Below, piece after piece: positions 46,981 to 56,882 of a DNA stretch of 64,000 nucleotides (positions within the stretch are counted from its first letter, which is position 1; the number at the start of each line of letters is the position of its first letter). The notes beneath the pieces were generated by a model that made no database searches, was not told the origin of the DNA, and saw only the letters and a list, made by a program, of their open reading frames with translations. The stretch lies in NCBI GenBank assembly GCA_039583345.1, contig JAZDSJ010000005.1:1-64000 (forward strand). The letters run 5' to 3'. The position numbers and the translations under genes are program-made. This stretch comes from Tectiglobus diatomicola. Lineage in GTDB: Bacteria; Pseudomonadota; Alphaproteobacteria; Rhizobiales; Hyphomicrobiaceae.

Positions 46981-48069
46981 ATGTCACACAACACCTTTGG
47001 CCATTTATTCCGCTTAACAACATGGGGCGAAAGTCACGGGCCAGCTATAGGCTGTGTTATAGACGGTTGTCCACCCGGTATCCCTCTTAACGAATTAGAT
47101 ATACAAAGTTACCTAGAAAGACGCCGACCAGGTCAATCGCGCTATACAACTCAACGAAATGAGTTGGATCAGGCAAAAATTTTGTCTGGTGTATTTGAAA
47201 ATAACAATGGTCAGCAGGTCACAACAGGAACACCGTTAGCTATTATTATTGAGAATGTCGATCAACGTTCTAAAGACTATAGTGATATTAAAAAAAAATT
47301 TCGTCCAGGACATTCTGATTACACGTACTTTTCTAAGTATGGTATTCGCGACTATCGCGGTGGGGGACGCTCATCAGCTCGTGAAACTGCAATGCGCGTA
47401 GTTGCCGGCTCTATAGCAAGAAAAGTTCTTTCAGGTGTAAATATACGCGGTGCCCTAGTACAAATCGGCCCATATAAAATTGACCGAGAAAATTGGGAGT
47501 GGAGTGAAGTTGATAATAATCCCTTCTTTTCGCCTGATTCTAAGGTCGTTGCGTGTTGGGCTGACTATCTTAATAAAGTTCGCAAATCTGGATCATCAGT
47601 TGGTGCCGTAATCGAAGTTGTTGCTGAGGGTGTACCTCCAGGCTGGGGAGCACCAATTTATGGGAAATTGGATCAAGAATTGGTAGCAGGATTAATGAGT
47701 ATTAATGCGGTCAAAGGTGTCGAGATTGGAGACGGTTTTAATGCCGCAGCCCTAACCGGTGAGGAAAGCGCTGATGAAATGAGAATGTGTTCTGGTAAAC
47801 CTTACTTTACAAGTAATCATTCAGGAGGAATTTTAGGTGGGATTTCAACTGGTCAGCCCATATTGGCACGTTTTGCTGTTAAACCAACATCTTCAATTTT
47901 AACAACACGTAAGACTATTGATGACAGTGGAAACGAAACTGATATCTTTACCAAAGGACGGCACGATCCCTGCGTTGGAATTCGTGCTGTGCCAGTTGGC
48001 GAGGCGATGATGGCTCTAGTTCTTGCAGACCATATGTTGCGTCACCGTGGACAGATTGGGCACAAGTAA
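46981..48069 (+). CDS. aroC: chorismate synthase
   Basis: FMN-dependent enzyme (362 residues) of the shikimate pathway, converting EPSP to chorismate for aromatic amino acids, folate and quinones. The signatures are clear: GHLFRLTTWGESHGPAIGCVIDGCPPGI, RRRPGQSRYTTQRNELDQ, RPGHSDYTYFSKYGIRDYRGGGRSSARETAMRV, and the C-terminal RHDPCVGIRAVPVGEAMMALVLADH. The length is normal and the frame intact. It stands alone with long gaps on both sides. Confidence 0.97.
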   Translation: MSHNTFGHLFRLTTWGESHGPAIGCVIDGCPPGIPLNELDIQSYLERRRPGQSRYTTQRNELDQAKILSGVFENNNGQQVTTGTPLAIIIENVDQRSKDYSDIKKKFRPGHSDYTYFSKYGIRDYRGGGRSSARETAMRVVAGSIARKVLSGVNIRGALVQIGPYKIDRENWEWSEVDNNPFFSPDSKVVACWADYLNKVRKSGSSVGAVIEVVAEGVPPGWGAPIYGKLDQELVAGLMSINAVKGVEIGDGFNAAALTGEESADEMRMCSGKPYFTSNHSGGILGGISTGQPILARFAVKPTSSILTTRKTIDDSGNETDIFTKGRHDPCVGIRAVPVGEAMMALVLADHMLRHRGQIGHK

Positions 48070-48572
48070 TATCAGGTTTTCCTGTTAAGGATAGCATATT
48101 CCACTTAGCATTATCAATTTTATTTCGAAACCCTAAATTTGGTATTTTATGAATGTACTCATTCCTAGATTGAAGAGATTAACTATTTTCATTGTCAGTT
48201 AATAATAAATACATTAGTGCAGTAATAAGGTTTTACTCAAGATTATTTAAGCTTTGTTTCCTTATCAAAAGATATTACAGCAGAAGCTTCATATTTAGTT
48301 TCAACTGTGCGTGTATTTAGCAAATTTAACCTTTAATTAATGTTAATATATAAAGTCTCTCAGCAAAACATCGTCTAGCCTTTACGTTAAAATAATGTTG
48401 TAAAATACGCATGGTATTGATGAGACTTAAATAAATGCTGAAAGCACAAGTAATTTTAAAACTAGACTTGCTTACAAAAATATAACTCAGTTTGTATAAA
48501 AATGATTGTGGATAAAAGAGTAGCATGAGATACATCATGAATAGTTTGAAATTAAACTTTATGGTTTGTAGG
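48070..48572. other. intergenic region between convergent aroC and sufA
   Basis: About 500 AT-rich bases. An open minus-strand frame here overlaps the sufA 3' end but is not protein-like. No terminator is obvious. Confidence 0.5.
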
Positions 48573-48941
48573 TTAAGATTTCTTTTGTGGTTGCAACTCA
48601 ACGGATTCGCCACAACCGCATGCTGATATTTGGTTCGGGTTCTTGAATATGAATTGCGATGATAATTTGTCAACCTCATAGTCTAAAATAGTTCCAATGA
48701 TGTACAGAACAGCTTTAGGGTCAATTAAAATTGTTACGCCTTTGCTTTTAAAAATTTCATCAAATTTTTCAGCTTTTTGAGCTACCTCTAAAGAGTATTC
48801 CATACCAGCACAACCACCTTTTTTTAATCCAATTTTTAGGCCTATGGCATTTGGATTACTTTCCACAATATCACGTATGCGTGAAGCTGCTGAATCAGTT
48901 ATCTCTATTACACCGTCGTGTAAACGTTGTATATCTGTCAC
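48573..48941 (-). CDS. sufA: A-type Fe-S carrier (HesB/SufA/IscA family)
   Basis: Fe-S cluster carrier/scaffold (122 residues) that passes clusters to apoproteins. The three cluster cysteines are present: Cys44 in KKGGCAGMEY and Cys108/Cys110 in SACGCGES. It is the last gene of the SUF cluster, 121 bases after sufT. An extra N-terminal stretch (MTDIQRLHDGVIEITDSA) precedes the core. Whether it works as SufA or ErpA is not decided by sequence; context favours SufA. Confidence 0.93.
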   Translation of the reverse strand: MTDIQRLHDGVIEITDSAASRIRDIVESNPNAIGLKIGLKKGGCAGMEYSLEVAQKAEKFDEIFKSKGVTILIDPKAVLYIIGTILDYEVDKLSSQFIFKNPNQISACGCGESVELQPQKKS

Positions 48942-49062
48942 TTAATATCTCCAATAATATGATTTTTTGGACTTGTTAAGTACAAGTTTTAAAAAGATTT
49001 TACACGAGTTTATTGTCTTGATACATCAGAAAAAAAAAGACCTATGGAAATTAATCCATGGA

Positions 49063-49488
49063 TTAAAACATGTTGAGAGCAAGGCGCGCCTCATCTGACA
49101 TACGGCTTACATCCCATGGTGGATTAAATGTTAGTTTAACAATAGTTCCTTTGACTCCAGGAACTGTATTAACAGCATTTTCCACCCAAATTGGCATTTC
49201 CTCAGAGACGGGACATCCTGGTGCTGTTAGTGTCATTTCAATCAAAACGTTACGGTTGTCATCAACATCTATACTGTAAATGAGGCCCAATTCATAAATG
49301 TCGGATGGAATTTCAGGGTCGTAAACTGTTTTAATGGCTGAAACAATATCCATTGTGAGTTGTTCTAATTCTTCACGCGAAAGCAATGAGCCTTCAACTA
49401 TGGATTTGTTAGAATCCTTGTCATCTTCTAAGTTGTGAAGTGATGCTTCCGACAATCTGCTAAAATTTTCTAAATCATTTTGTGACAT
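49063..49488 (-). CDS. sufT: SufT (MIP18/DUF59 family Fe-S assembly factor)
   Basis: A 141-residue protein of the DUF59/MIP18 family that helps Fe-S maturation. The core reads DIVSAIKTVYDPEIPSDIYELGLIYSIDV followed by VLIEMTLTAPGCPVSEEMP (the conserved cysteine in T-x-P-G-C-P) and VKLTFNPPWDVSRMSDEARLAL. About 45 variable residues precede the domain. It sits between sufS (22 bases upstream) and sufA, as in other alphaproteobacteria. Confidence 0.93.
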   Translation of the reverse strand: MSQNDLENFSRLSEASLHNLEDDKDSNKSIVEGSLLSREELEQLTMDIVSAIKTVYDPEIPSDIYELGLIYSIDVDDNRNVLIEMTLTAPGCPVSEEMPIWVENAVNTVPGVKGTIVKLTFNPPWDVSRMSDEARLALNMF

Positions 49489-49510
49489 AATTTATCCGAT
49501 ATCTATGTTA

Positions 49511-50773
49511 TTATTTTAAGAATTCATGTGCTTTTTTTAAAGCTTCTATAAAGACATCAATCTCATCGATAGTGGTATACATTCCAAATGATGCACGGCA
49601 CATAGAAGTAACCCCATAGTGTTGCATAAGCGGTTGTGTACAAAGATGTCCCGCACGTATCGCTACGCCTGAGCGATCTACAATCATTGAAATATCGTGT
49701 GGATGTAATCCGTCAATTGTAAATGAAATAATACCACCTTTATTTGATGTAGTTCCGTATACTTTCAGCCAATTTAGAGATCTTAGTTTATCGTTAGCAT
49801 AGGCTGTTAAAGTATTCTCGTGCTCTGCTATCAAACTGCGATTATTCTTAGTTATGTAATCTAGTGCAGCTGTTAATCCAATGGCTTCTACTATTGGTGG
49901 TGTGCCAGCCTCAAAACGAGACGGAGGAGGTCCATACGTTACGGTATCAGTTGTAACACTCTCAATCATAGCACCGCCTCCAAGAAAGGGTGGTAACTCG
50001 TCAAGATGCTTTTTCTTTCCGTAGAGAACGCCAATTCCCGATGGACCATAAACCTTGTGTCCGGAGAAACAGAGAAAATCAGGGTCTAGGTTTCTGACAT
50101 CCAAATCCATATGTACTGCCGACTGAGCAGCATCAACTAATACTATTATACCGTGCTGGTGTGCTATCTTAATGATCTCGGCTAATGGCACAACAGTACC
50201 CAGCACATTCGACATATGAGTTAAAGCAATCATTTTAGTACGAGGTGTGATGAGCTTTTCGAATTGATCTAAGTTGAAAGATCCGTCATCGCAAACAAGA
50301 GCCCATTTGATAATAGCACCATTGCGCTCTCGCAGAAAATGCCAAGGTACGATGTTTGCATGATGTTCCATAATAGATAATATGATTTCATCACCTTCTA
50401 CAATATTGTTCATTCCCCAAGTTAAAGCTACTAAGTTTATTGCTTCTGTAGCATTCTTGGTGAAGATGATCTCATCAGCATGATTGGCATTCAAAAAATT
50501 TCGACAAGCTTCTCGTGCATCCTCAAACTTTTGTGTTGCTGTATTTGACAAATGATGAATACCACGATGCACATTTGAGTATTCGAAGCGTAGTGCGTAA
50601 TCCATAGCTTCTATTACGCTAGTTGGTTTTTGTGCCGAGGCTGCATTATCCAAATATACTAAAGGCTTATTATTTACATTGCGCTGTAAAATGGGAAAGT
50701 CTTTACGAATGCGCTCTACATCATAGCTGGTAGTATCGCGTTCGATATGGAATTTCTGTTCTATATTGTGCAA
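49511..50773 (-). CDS. sufS: cysteine desulfurase SufS
   Basis: PLP-dependent group II cysteine desulfurase (420 residues) that supplies sulfur to the SufBCD scaffold. It has VYLDNAASAQKPTSVIEAM, NVHRGIHHLSNTAT, the PLP lysine in CFSGHKVYGPSGIGVLYG, and the sulfur-carrying cysteine in the RAGHLCTQPLM loop, the SufS rather than IscS pattern. It is complete and is the only intact cysteine desulfurase in the window, because the IscS-type gene upstream of sufB is broken. It lies 12 bases after sufD. Confidence 0.96.
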   Translation of the reverse strand: MHNIEQKFHIERDTTSYDVERIRKDFPILQRNVNNKPLVYLDNAASAQKPTSVIEAMDYALRFEYSNVHRGIHHLSNTATQKFEDAREACRNFLNANHADEIIFTKNATEAINLVALTWGMNNIVEGDEIILSIMEHHANIVPWHFLRERNGAIIKWALVCDDGSFNLDQFEKLITPRTKMIALTHMSNVLGTVVPLAEIIKIAHQHGIIVLVDAAQSAVHMDLDVRNLDPDFLCFSGHKVYGPSGIGVLYGKKKHLDELPPFLGGGAMIESVTTDTVTYGPPPSRFEAGTPPIVEAIGLTAALDYITKNNRSLIAEHENTLTAYANDKLRSLNWLKVYGTTSNKGGIISFTIDGLHPHDISMIVDRSGVAIRAGHLCTQPLMQHYGVTSMCRASFGMYTTIDEIDVFIEALKKAHEFLK

Positions 50774-50785
50774 CTTTCAGCGCTC

Positions 50786-52117
50786 CTAATAAGTGCTTAT
50801 TCTGGCAAACCAGTCATGAATTACTTTACTCAATTCTTCGAAAATTGACTGATCTTCTATTTTTTCTAAAGATTCAGCAACGAATGATTGGATAAGTAAT
50901 TCTCGAGCAGTTGCTTCTGGAATACCACGTGAACGAAAATAAAAAATGAGATCGAGGTCAATTTCTGCGCAGGTAGAGCCATGGCCACATGAAACATCAT
51001 CTGCATAAATTTCAAGCTCAGGCTTAGAGTTAAACTCGCACCCTGACGACAGTAATAATGCCTGTGCCACTTGCTTGCCGTCAGTCTTCTGGGCCCGCGA
51101 ATGAACCTTTACTTTGCCCTGAAATATTCCGCGGGAACAACCATCAAGGACTAGCTTAAACAACTCTCTACTTTTACATTCAGGCTCGGCATGATCTACG
51201 TGTACAAAGGTATCACAGTGCTGTTCATCTCGCAGCAAATCAATTCCTGATATATCAGCGGTTGCATTAGCGCCTTTGAAACCAACTTTAATCTCATTCC
51301 GAGATAAATTTGCTCCTTCAGAATACTGAAAACCACGATAAATACTTTTGGCGCCCAAATTTACAAGCCACTTCGAGAGATGTGTGCTTAGCTGTGACTC
51401 TCGTTGGATTTTGATATGTGCAACCTCTGCACCAGACGCAACATTGAGCTGAGTTAAAGCATTAATTTGCATGGGCTGATTGCTATCAGTAAAGAAACTT
51501 TCAACTATAGTTGCTTTGATGCCCTTTGCAACGGATATCATGTTTCGTGTTGTTATAGTTGCAGGTTGAGTTCCAGTTGCAATATGCACTATATGTATAG
51601 GCTTGGGAGGGGATGAAGACAATGAAAGCGCAGCGCCATCACTCATGAATGCTGTGTTGAGAGATACTATCGGATCTAAATCATTGGATTGATAAATTTC
51701 ATCGTGAGTATCCGTAAAGTGTTTTTCGTGTAGAGCTAAAGAAATTGGTGTAAACTTTAATTCTAAGTTATCTATTATCGAGGTGTTCGAAAGACTTGCT
51801 TCAAATTTTCCATTTACAAAAATCAATCTAATAGCATCTAGCTTAGCTAAAGGGCCAAGCCGTTGATTGAGGGTGGACTGATCGATAAAAACTTTTTTAA
51901 CTAGCGGTGGAGCAAAAGCGGCCAGAATTTTAGGACGAAGGTCAGTGTATTTCCACTCTTCAATTCGACGGTGCGGTAATCCCAGCTTATTAAATGTCTC
52001 GATAGCTGATTTACGTAGCTCAGTGATCTTAGTGTTTCCAGGGAGCTTTGCGCCGTATTTATAAAAATGCTTAACTAAGGCTTTTTCAGCTTCTGTCCGT
52101 TCAATGGTTATTGTCAT
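50786..52117 (-). CDS. sufD: Fe-S cluster assembly protein SufD
   Basis: Scaffold partner of SufB and SufC (443 residues). The N-terminal helical domain contains FNKLGLPHRRIEEWKYTDLRP. The beta-helix core follows, ending with the SufB/D family signature ILLSSGCEFNSKPELEIYADDVSCGHGSTCAEID and YFRSRGIPEATARELLIQSF, which includes the conserved cluster-associated His. It lies 21 bases downstream of sufC. The length is typical. Confidence 0.95.
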   Translation of the reverse strand: MTITIERTEAEKALVKHFYKYGAKLPGNTKITELRKSAIETFNKLGLPHRRIEEWKYTDLRPKILAAFAPPLVKKVFIDQSTLNQRLGPLAKLDAIRLIFVNGKFEASLSNTSIIDNLELKFTPISLALHEKHFTDTHDEIYQSNDLDPIVSLNTAFMSDGAALSLSSSPPKPIHIVHIATGTQPATITTRNMISVAKGIKATIVESFFTDSNQPMQINALTQLNVASGAEVAHIKIQRESQLSTHLSKWLVNLGAKSIYRGFQYSEGANLSRNEIKVGFKGANATADISGIDLLRDEQHCDTFVHVDHAEPECKSRELFKLVLDGCSRGIFQGKVKVHSRAQKTDGKQVAQALLLSSGCEFNSKPELEIYADDVSCGHGSTCAEIDLDLIFYFRSRGIPEATARELLIQSFVAESLEKIEDQSIFEELSKVIHDWFARISTY

Positions 52118-52138
52118 TGAAGTTCCCTAACAAGGCTG

Positions 52139-52885
52139 TTAACTGATGTATGTATTATAACCAAATTGTTCGAGTTTTAATGCAAGGTCTTTATCGCCAC
52201 TGGCCTTAATTTGGCCATCGGCCATAACATGAACTTTATCTGGAACTATGTAATCAAGAAGTCGCTGATAGTGAGTAATAACTAACATCGCACGATCTTG
52301 CCTACGCAGTGCATTTACGCCACCAGAAACTATTTTCAGGGCATCTATATCAAGACCAGAATCTGTTTCGTCAAGAACTGCAAGAGACGGCTCTAGCATA
52401 GCCATTTGAAGTATTTCAGCACGCTTTTTTTCTCCGCCGGAAAAGCCAACATTTACAGGTCTTTTAAGCATTTCCATGTCAATGTATAACTCGGCGCTTT
52501 TCTTCTTAACTATTCTCATAAACTCTGGTGTTGTTAGTTCATCTCGACCAACTTTTTTACGTATTGCGTTCACAGCGGTACGAAGAAAAGTTAGGTTGGC
52601 TACACCTGGGATCTCCATAGGATATTGAAACGCAAGAAAGATACCTGCAGCAGCACGGTCTTCAGGATTCATGTTTAAAATATTTTGATTGTTCCATATT
52701 ACCTCACCGTCGGTTATTTCATAACCATCACGCCCGGCGAGCACATAGGCAAGCGTAGATTTACCAGAACCATTCGGCCCCATTATAGCATGAACTTCAC
52801 CTTTCGGTACTACAAGGGAGAGGCCTTTTATTATTGATGTATTATCGTTTTCAAGCTTTACGTGCAGGTTCTTTATTTCAAGCAT
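52139..52885 (-). CDS. sufC: Fe-S cluster assembly ATPase SufC
   Basis: ABC-type ATPase (248 residues) that drives conformational change in SufBCD. Motifs are Walker A MGPNGSGKST, Q-loop FLAFQYPMEIPGV, signature VGFSGGEKKRAEILQMA, Walker B LAVLDETDSGLDIDALK and switch VITHYQRLLDYI. All fit SufC. A 549-base gap separates it from sufB, where neighbours are normally tightly packed. Confidence 0.97.
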   Translation of the reverse strand: MLEIKNLHVKLENDNTSIIKGLSLVVPKGEVHAIMGPNGSGKSTLAYVLAGRDGYEITDGEVIWNNQNILNMNPEDRAAAGIFLAFQYPMEIPGVANLTFLRTAVNAIRKKVGRDELTTPEFMRIVKKKSAELYIDMEMLKRPVNVGFSGGEKKRAEILQMAMLEPSLAVLDETDSGLDIDALKIVSGGVNALRRQDRAMLVITHYQRLLDYIVPDKVHVMADGQIKASGDKDLALKLEQFGYNTYIS

Positions 52886-53434
52886 TTTTCTTCTTTCGTT
52901 TCTCTGGTGATACTTTAGTGGTAGAGGAACGCTAAGTCTCAGTCGTGAAGTAAAACGACCGTGAATCTCTAACTAATACTATTTATGTAATCATGATTAA
53001 TGCAATGTAATCAGATCTTACCTAACTAAATCGGTTAAAATTCCAATTATTTTAGTTCAGTCGATTTGAGCATGCACTAAGCTTTACCTTATACAATTTG
53101 TGCATTGTTACTAAGTCTAACTAAAATAGAAGTTAGGGATTTAAAAAATTAAATTAAAAAAGCATTAGTTGCGAAAGAGGTTTTAAAATTATTAATGCAG
53201 CCAACCTTTTAAAGCTAACTATTTTGAATAATGGTCCTTATTACTTATTTTTTAGATGTTAATTAATAAATCTTACAATGATATGTTAACTTGTAATGAA
53301 TACTATTTGTTTAATGGTAAACCAATAATGACTAAAAACGGGCCTTTTTCACTTTAACCACCTAGTTCTCATTGAAAGCATTTTTATGCGATCCTTCCGC
53401 ATTATAAAAAAATCTTACTATGAATTTGTTTTAA
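52886..53434. other. unusual gap inside the suf cluster
   Basis: About 550 AT-rich bases between sufB and sufC. No gene, remnant or terminator is visible. It may contain a separate promoter for sufC-sufD-sufS-sufT-sufA. Confidence 0.45.
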
Positions 53435-54952
53435 TTATCCTACACTGCCTTCCAAAGAGATACCGATGAGCTTTTGTGTTTCTGCCATAAACTCCATAGG
53501 TAGCTGTTGTAAAACATCGCGTACAAAGCCATTTACAACAAGTGCTACTGCTTCCTCCTCATTCATACCACGCTGACGGCAATAAAACATCATGTCCTCC
53601 GAAATCTTAGAGGTTGTAGCTTCGTGTTCAAAATGGCAGGTTGAGTTTCTAGCTTCAATGTAGGGTATAGTGTGAGCGCCACACTTATCTCCTACTAAAA
53701 GTGAATCACAACAGGTGAAGTTGCGTGTATTAGTAGCCTTGCGATGTGCTGAAACAAGACCACGGTATGTATTATCAGAGCAGCCCGCAGCTATACCCTT
53801 TGAAATAACTCGACTTGATGTATTCTTTCCAAGATGCAACATCTTAGTGCCACTGTCGACTTGCTGATAACCATTAGAAATTGCTATCGAATAAAACTCA
53901 CCGCGCGAATTATCCCCACGCAGTATACAGCTTGGATATTTCCAGGTAATTGCCGAACCAGTTTCAACCTGTGTCCACGAAATCTTCGAAGAATTCCCGC
54001 GGCAATCACCACGTTTCGTAACAAAGTTATAAACACCTCCTTTACCTTTTTTATCACCGGGATACCAATTCTGTACTGTTGAATATTTTATTTCAGCGTC
54101 ATCTAAAGCTACTAACTCAACTACTGCAGCATGCAGTTGGTTTTCATCTCGCATAGGTGCGGTGCAGCCTTCGAGGTAGGAAACGTATGAACCTTTATCG
54201 GCAACAATCAATGTGCGCTCGAATTGGCCTGTGTTCATTTCATTAATTCGAAAATAGGTTGATAGCTCCATTGGGCAGCGTGTGCCTTCAGGAACATATA
54301 CGAATGATCCGTCGGAAAAAACTGCTGAATTTAGTGCAGAATAATAATTGTCAGATTTTGGAACGACGGATCCAATATATTTTCGAACAAGTTCTGGATA
54401 TTTGTTTAGTGCTTCTGAAATGGAACAAAAAATAACTCCGGCTTTGGCTAACTCTTTTTTGAAGGTTGTTACAACTGATACGGAGTCAAAGACAGCATCC
54501 ACAGCAACATTGTTGTAAGCAGGCAAATTATCTTGTTCATGGTTTCCATCTAGCTGATCAGTTTTCTGAACACCAGCTAATATCTTCTGTTCTTTAAGAG
54601 GTATTCCTAATTTTTCATATGTTTTCAATAGCTCAGGATCAACCTCTGCTAGTGATTTTGGCCCTTCAGCATTTTTAGGTGCTGAGTAATAATATAAATT
54701 CTGGAAATCAATCTTAGAATATTTTAATTTAGCCCATTTAGGTTCAGGCATTGCTAACCAACGTTGGTAGGCATCAAGACGCCACTCTAGCATCCAATTC
54801 GGTTCTTTTTTCTTTGCTGATATGAAACGCACAGTATCTTCATTAAGTCCCTTGGGCGACTTGATTGTCTCGATATTAGTTGAAAAGCCATATTTATATA
54901 GGTCGACATCAACTTCTTTGACTTGATCAATAGTTTTTTGATTTGCAGGCAT
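53435..54952 (-). CDS. sufB: Fe-S cluster assembly protein SufB
   Basis: Central SufBCD scaffold subunit (505 residues). Recognised blocks are YKYGFSTNIETIKSPKGLNEDTVRFIS, EPNWMLEWRLDAYQRWLAMPEP, GSFVYVPEGTRCPMELSTYFRI, VEMLEGCTAPxRDENQLHAAVVEL-like residues (SYLEGCTAPMRDENQLHAAV), and the C-terminal cysteine-containing SLLVGDKCGAHTIPYIEARN and QRGMNEEEAVALVVNGF. The frame extends four codons further to a GTG at 54964, but GGAG lies 6 bases before the ATG at 54952, so I take that start. Confidence 0.97.
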   Translation of the reverse strand: MPANQKTIDQVKEVDVDLYKYGFSTNIETIKSPKGLNEDTVRFISAKKKEPNWMLEWRLDAYQRWLAMPEPKWAKLKYSKIDFQNLYYYSAPKNAEGPKSLAEVDPELLKTYEKLGIPLKEQKILAGVQKTDQLDGNHEQDNLPAYNNVAVDAVFDSVSVVTTFKKELAKAGVIFCSISEALNKYPELVRKYIGSVVPKSDNYYSALNSAVFSDGSFVYVPEGTRCPMELSTYFRINEMNTGQFERTLIVADKGSYVSYLEGCTAPMRDENQLHAAVVELVALDDAEIKYSTVQNWYPGDKKGKGGVYNFVTKRGDCRGNSSKISWTQVETGSAITWKYPSCILRGDNSRGEFYSIAISNGYQQVDSGTKMLHLGKNTSSRVISKGIAAGCSDNTYRGLVSAHRKATNTRNFTCCDSLLVGDKCGAHTIPYIEARNSTCHFEHEATTSKISEDMMFYCRQRGMNEEEAVALVVNGFVRDVLQQLPMEFMAETQKLIGISLEGSVG

Positions 54953-55006
54953 TTTGATCTCCACTTAATTTCTAAATCATAGAGGCAAATTTTTTTATGA
55001 CTTTTT

Positions 55007-55021
55007 AAAAGTAGTACTTTT
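55007..55021. promoter_or_regulatory. inverted repeat upstream of sufB
   Basis: AAAAGTA-G-TACTTTT is a perfect 7-base inverted repeat with a single central base, 55 bases before the sufB start. It could be an operator or simply AT-rich chance. It does not match the known RirA or Irr boxes. Confidence 0.3.
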
Positions 55022-55089
55022 CTTAGAAGCAGAAAATCTTTGCCATAATTCTTAAAAAGTTTTTATTTCTGTATCATTTGAATTCTAGC

Positions 55090-55390
55090 CATTAATTATT
55101 AGCACTGCGCCAAGCACTACTTAGTTAGAGACTCCCATTGCAGATAAGGCGTGACTGCTTTCTACCCTCCATGATGAACAAGCTGCTCCAAATCCAACAA
55201 GTCCCGGAACATTTTCTTTATCTAAGCTTACTAAAGTAGCTACTTGTTCTCTCGCTTGTTCTATAATTCGCCTTGAAACTCTTCTGTCATTATGTTTAGA
55301 AAAAAAGTTCCCGCATGTGTCTAAGGCTGAACTCATTGCTGAGCGTACTTCAGGTCGTAACGGAGCTGCTGCATTATAATCCATATACAT
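55090..55390 (-). pseudogene. IscS-type cysteine desulfurase, internally deleted remnant
   Basis: An 89-codon frame (55121-55390) joins the N-terminus of an IscS-type enzyme (MYMDYNAAAPLRPEVRSAMS and ARExVATLV-like residues REQVATLVSLDKENV) straight to its C-terminus (VGFGAACSSWRVESSHALSAMGV). The usual protein is about 380-400 residues, so roughly 300, including the PLP lysine, are gone without loss of frame at the junction. The active-site cysteine of ACSS survives. Past the stop the frame VVLGAV resembles the following RVSLG segment. The position upstream of sufB is where alphaproteobacteria keep iscS. It cannot be a working desulfurase. Confidence 0.85.
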
Positions 55391-56210
55391 ACGATAACTC
55401 GATATTATTTATAAAGTAATTATTCTTGCGACCGAGACATGAGAGCATAAATGGGAGATTGTAATGCGGAGAAACTTTTACTGTGTCTAATATAGATCTC
55501 TCATATATGTAGCTGTCTAAGTGAAATTCCATAACAATCAAAAAATTATGTATAAAATACCTTTCACAAATTTTACTTCCGATAGCACTGGCATAATTAC
55601 AGTGATTTATGATATATTACAAATTTATGTTAGTATTAATCTCACTAACATTTATGTGTCGTGTAGGCTGAGGCGGTTTACAACGTCCCTTTCGATCTCG
55701 AATATTGTTTAAATAGCTTTGTACACTGTTACACAGCGAAAATCTGACCAGGGTAGGTCTTAAGTAAAATCTGCAGTTCATAGTATTTATTTTATAAGTA
55801 CACATGCTCTGTGTTTTTGTTCATTGTGCCTGTAATAGTTATTACAGCTTTTAGATTTAAAATGTTTAAAACATTACATAGCTCCGTTAAAATGTTGCTA
55901 ATTTTTAGAGGCACAACACGTTATAGTTGCTATATATTATTCTTTATATAAAGTATGTCACAGAAGTCTGTTTAAAACATTAACTGTTATGGTTTGATTA
56001 AATACTGTACTAATTAGAGCATTTAATTTTTAGCATATATCGACGGCTTACATGTATTATGAGATTATATGAAAATCCTTACCTTATGATTCAAGATTAA
56101 TTGTAACTTCCAAACAAAACTAACACTGCTCATGTTCTCCTAATTTGAGCTGTATTTCATCAAATTTTATAGCCCCAATTATCAATTTAACAATGTTGGT
56201 TTAAGCACTC
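55391..56210. other. gene-free divergent region
   Basis: About 820 AT-rich bases. In many alphaproteobacteria an iscR-type repressor gene lies between the alpha/beta hydrolase and iscS genes; I cannot recognise an Rrf2 helix-turn-helix here. Open frames of about 60 codons around 55520-55805 on both strands are not protein-like. Confidence 0.4.
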
Positions 56211-56882
56211 ATGCCAGAACTCATCATTAACGGTCCCGCTGGTCGACTTGAAGCCCGTTATCATCATGAATCGGACACTCGAAGCCCCATCGTTCTTCTT
56301 CTGCATCCTCACCCTCAGTTTGGGGGAACAATGAACAATCAGGTTGTTTACAATCTATACTACACATTTGCAGAACGTGGTTTCTCAGTTTTAAGGTTTA
56401 ACTTTCGAGGTGTTGGTCGCAGTCAAGGATACTTTGATAACGGTCCCGGTGAGCTGGCAGATGCTGCAACCGCATTAGATTGGATGCAGCTAGCTAAGCC
56501 TGAAGCAAAAGCTTGCTGGATTGTTGGTGTTTCTTTCGGAACCTGGATTGCAATGCAATTATTAATGCGGCGTCCAGAGATCGACGCTTTCATTTGTGTG
56601 GCACCACCAGCAAATCTTTACGATTTTTCCTTTCTTGCACCATGTCCGGCTTCGGGATTGCTAGTTAATGGTGAACGAGACCGCGTTGTACCATCGGCTT
56701 CTGTTGCTGAGCTCTGTGTGAAAACAAAAGCACAGAAAGGTATAAAGTTAACACACGAAATTATCGAAGACGCCAATCACTTTTTCGAAGGTACTGAACA
56801 AATGATCTCATTGCAGAAAAGAGTTGGTGACTATGTCGATACACGCATGACTGATATTCTGAAAATTAAATCAAAAATCTAG
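56211..56882 (+). CDS. alpha/beta hydrolase (COG2945 type)
   Basis: A 223-residue cytoplasmic alpha/beta hydrolase. It contains GPAGRLEARYHH, the oxyanion/lid region LLLHPHPQFGGTMNNQVVYNLY, FRGVGRSQGYFDNG, and GVSFGTWIAMQLL. The nucleophile serine lies in the G-x-S-x-G of this last motif. Aspartate in VNGERDRVVP and histidine in EDANHFFEG complete the triad. This family is found next to iscR/iscS-suf loci in Rhodospirillales and Rhizobiales, but its substrate is unknown. The start ATG and frame are clean. Confidence 0.9.
   Translation: MPELIINGPAGRLEARYHHESDTRSPIVLLLHPHPQFGGTMNNQVVYNLYYTFAERGFSVLRFNFRGVGRSQGYFDNGPGELADAATALDWMQLAKPEAKACWIVGVSFGTWIAMQLLMRRPEIDAFICVAPPANLYDFSFLAPCPASGLLVNGERDRVVPSASVAELCVKTKAQKGIKLTHEIIEDANHFFEGTEQMISLQKRVGDYVDTRMTDILKIKSKI

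Noticed and set aside
48326..48679. 117-codon minus-strand frame overlapping the sufA end
   Set aside because: It shares DNA with the conserved cysteine-rich C-terminus of sufA in another frame and has no family resemblance.
55520..55805. Opposed ~60-codon frames as an iscR remnant
   Set aside because: Neither shows an Rrf2 helix-turn-helix or the cysteine cluster; composition is like non-coding DNA.
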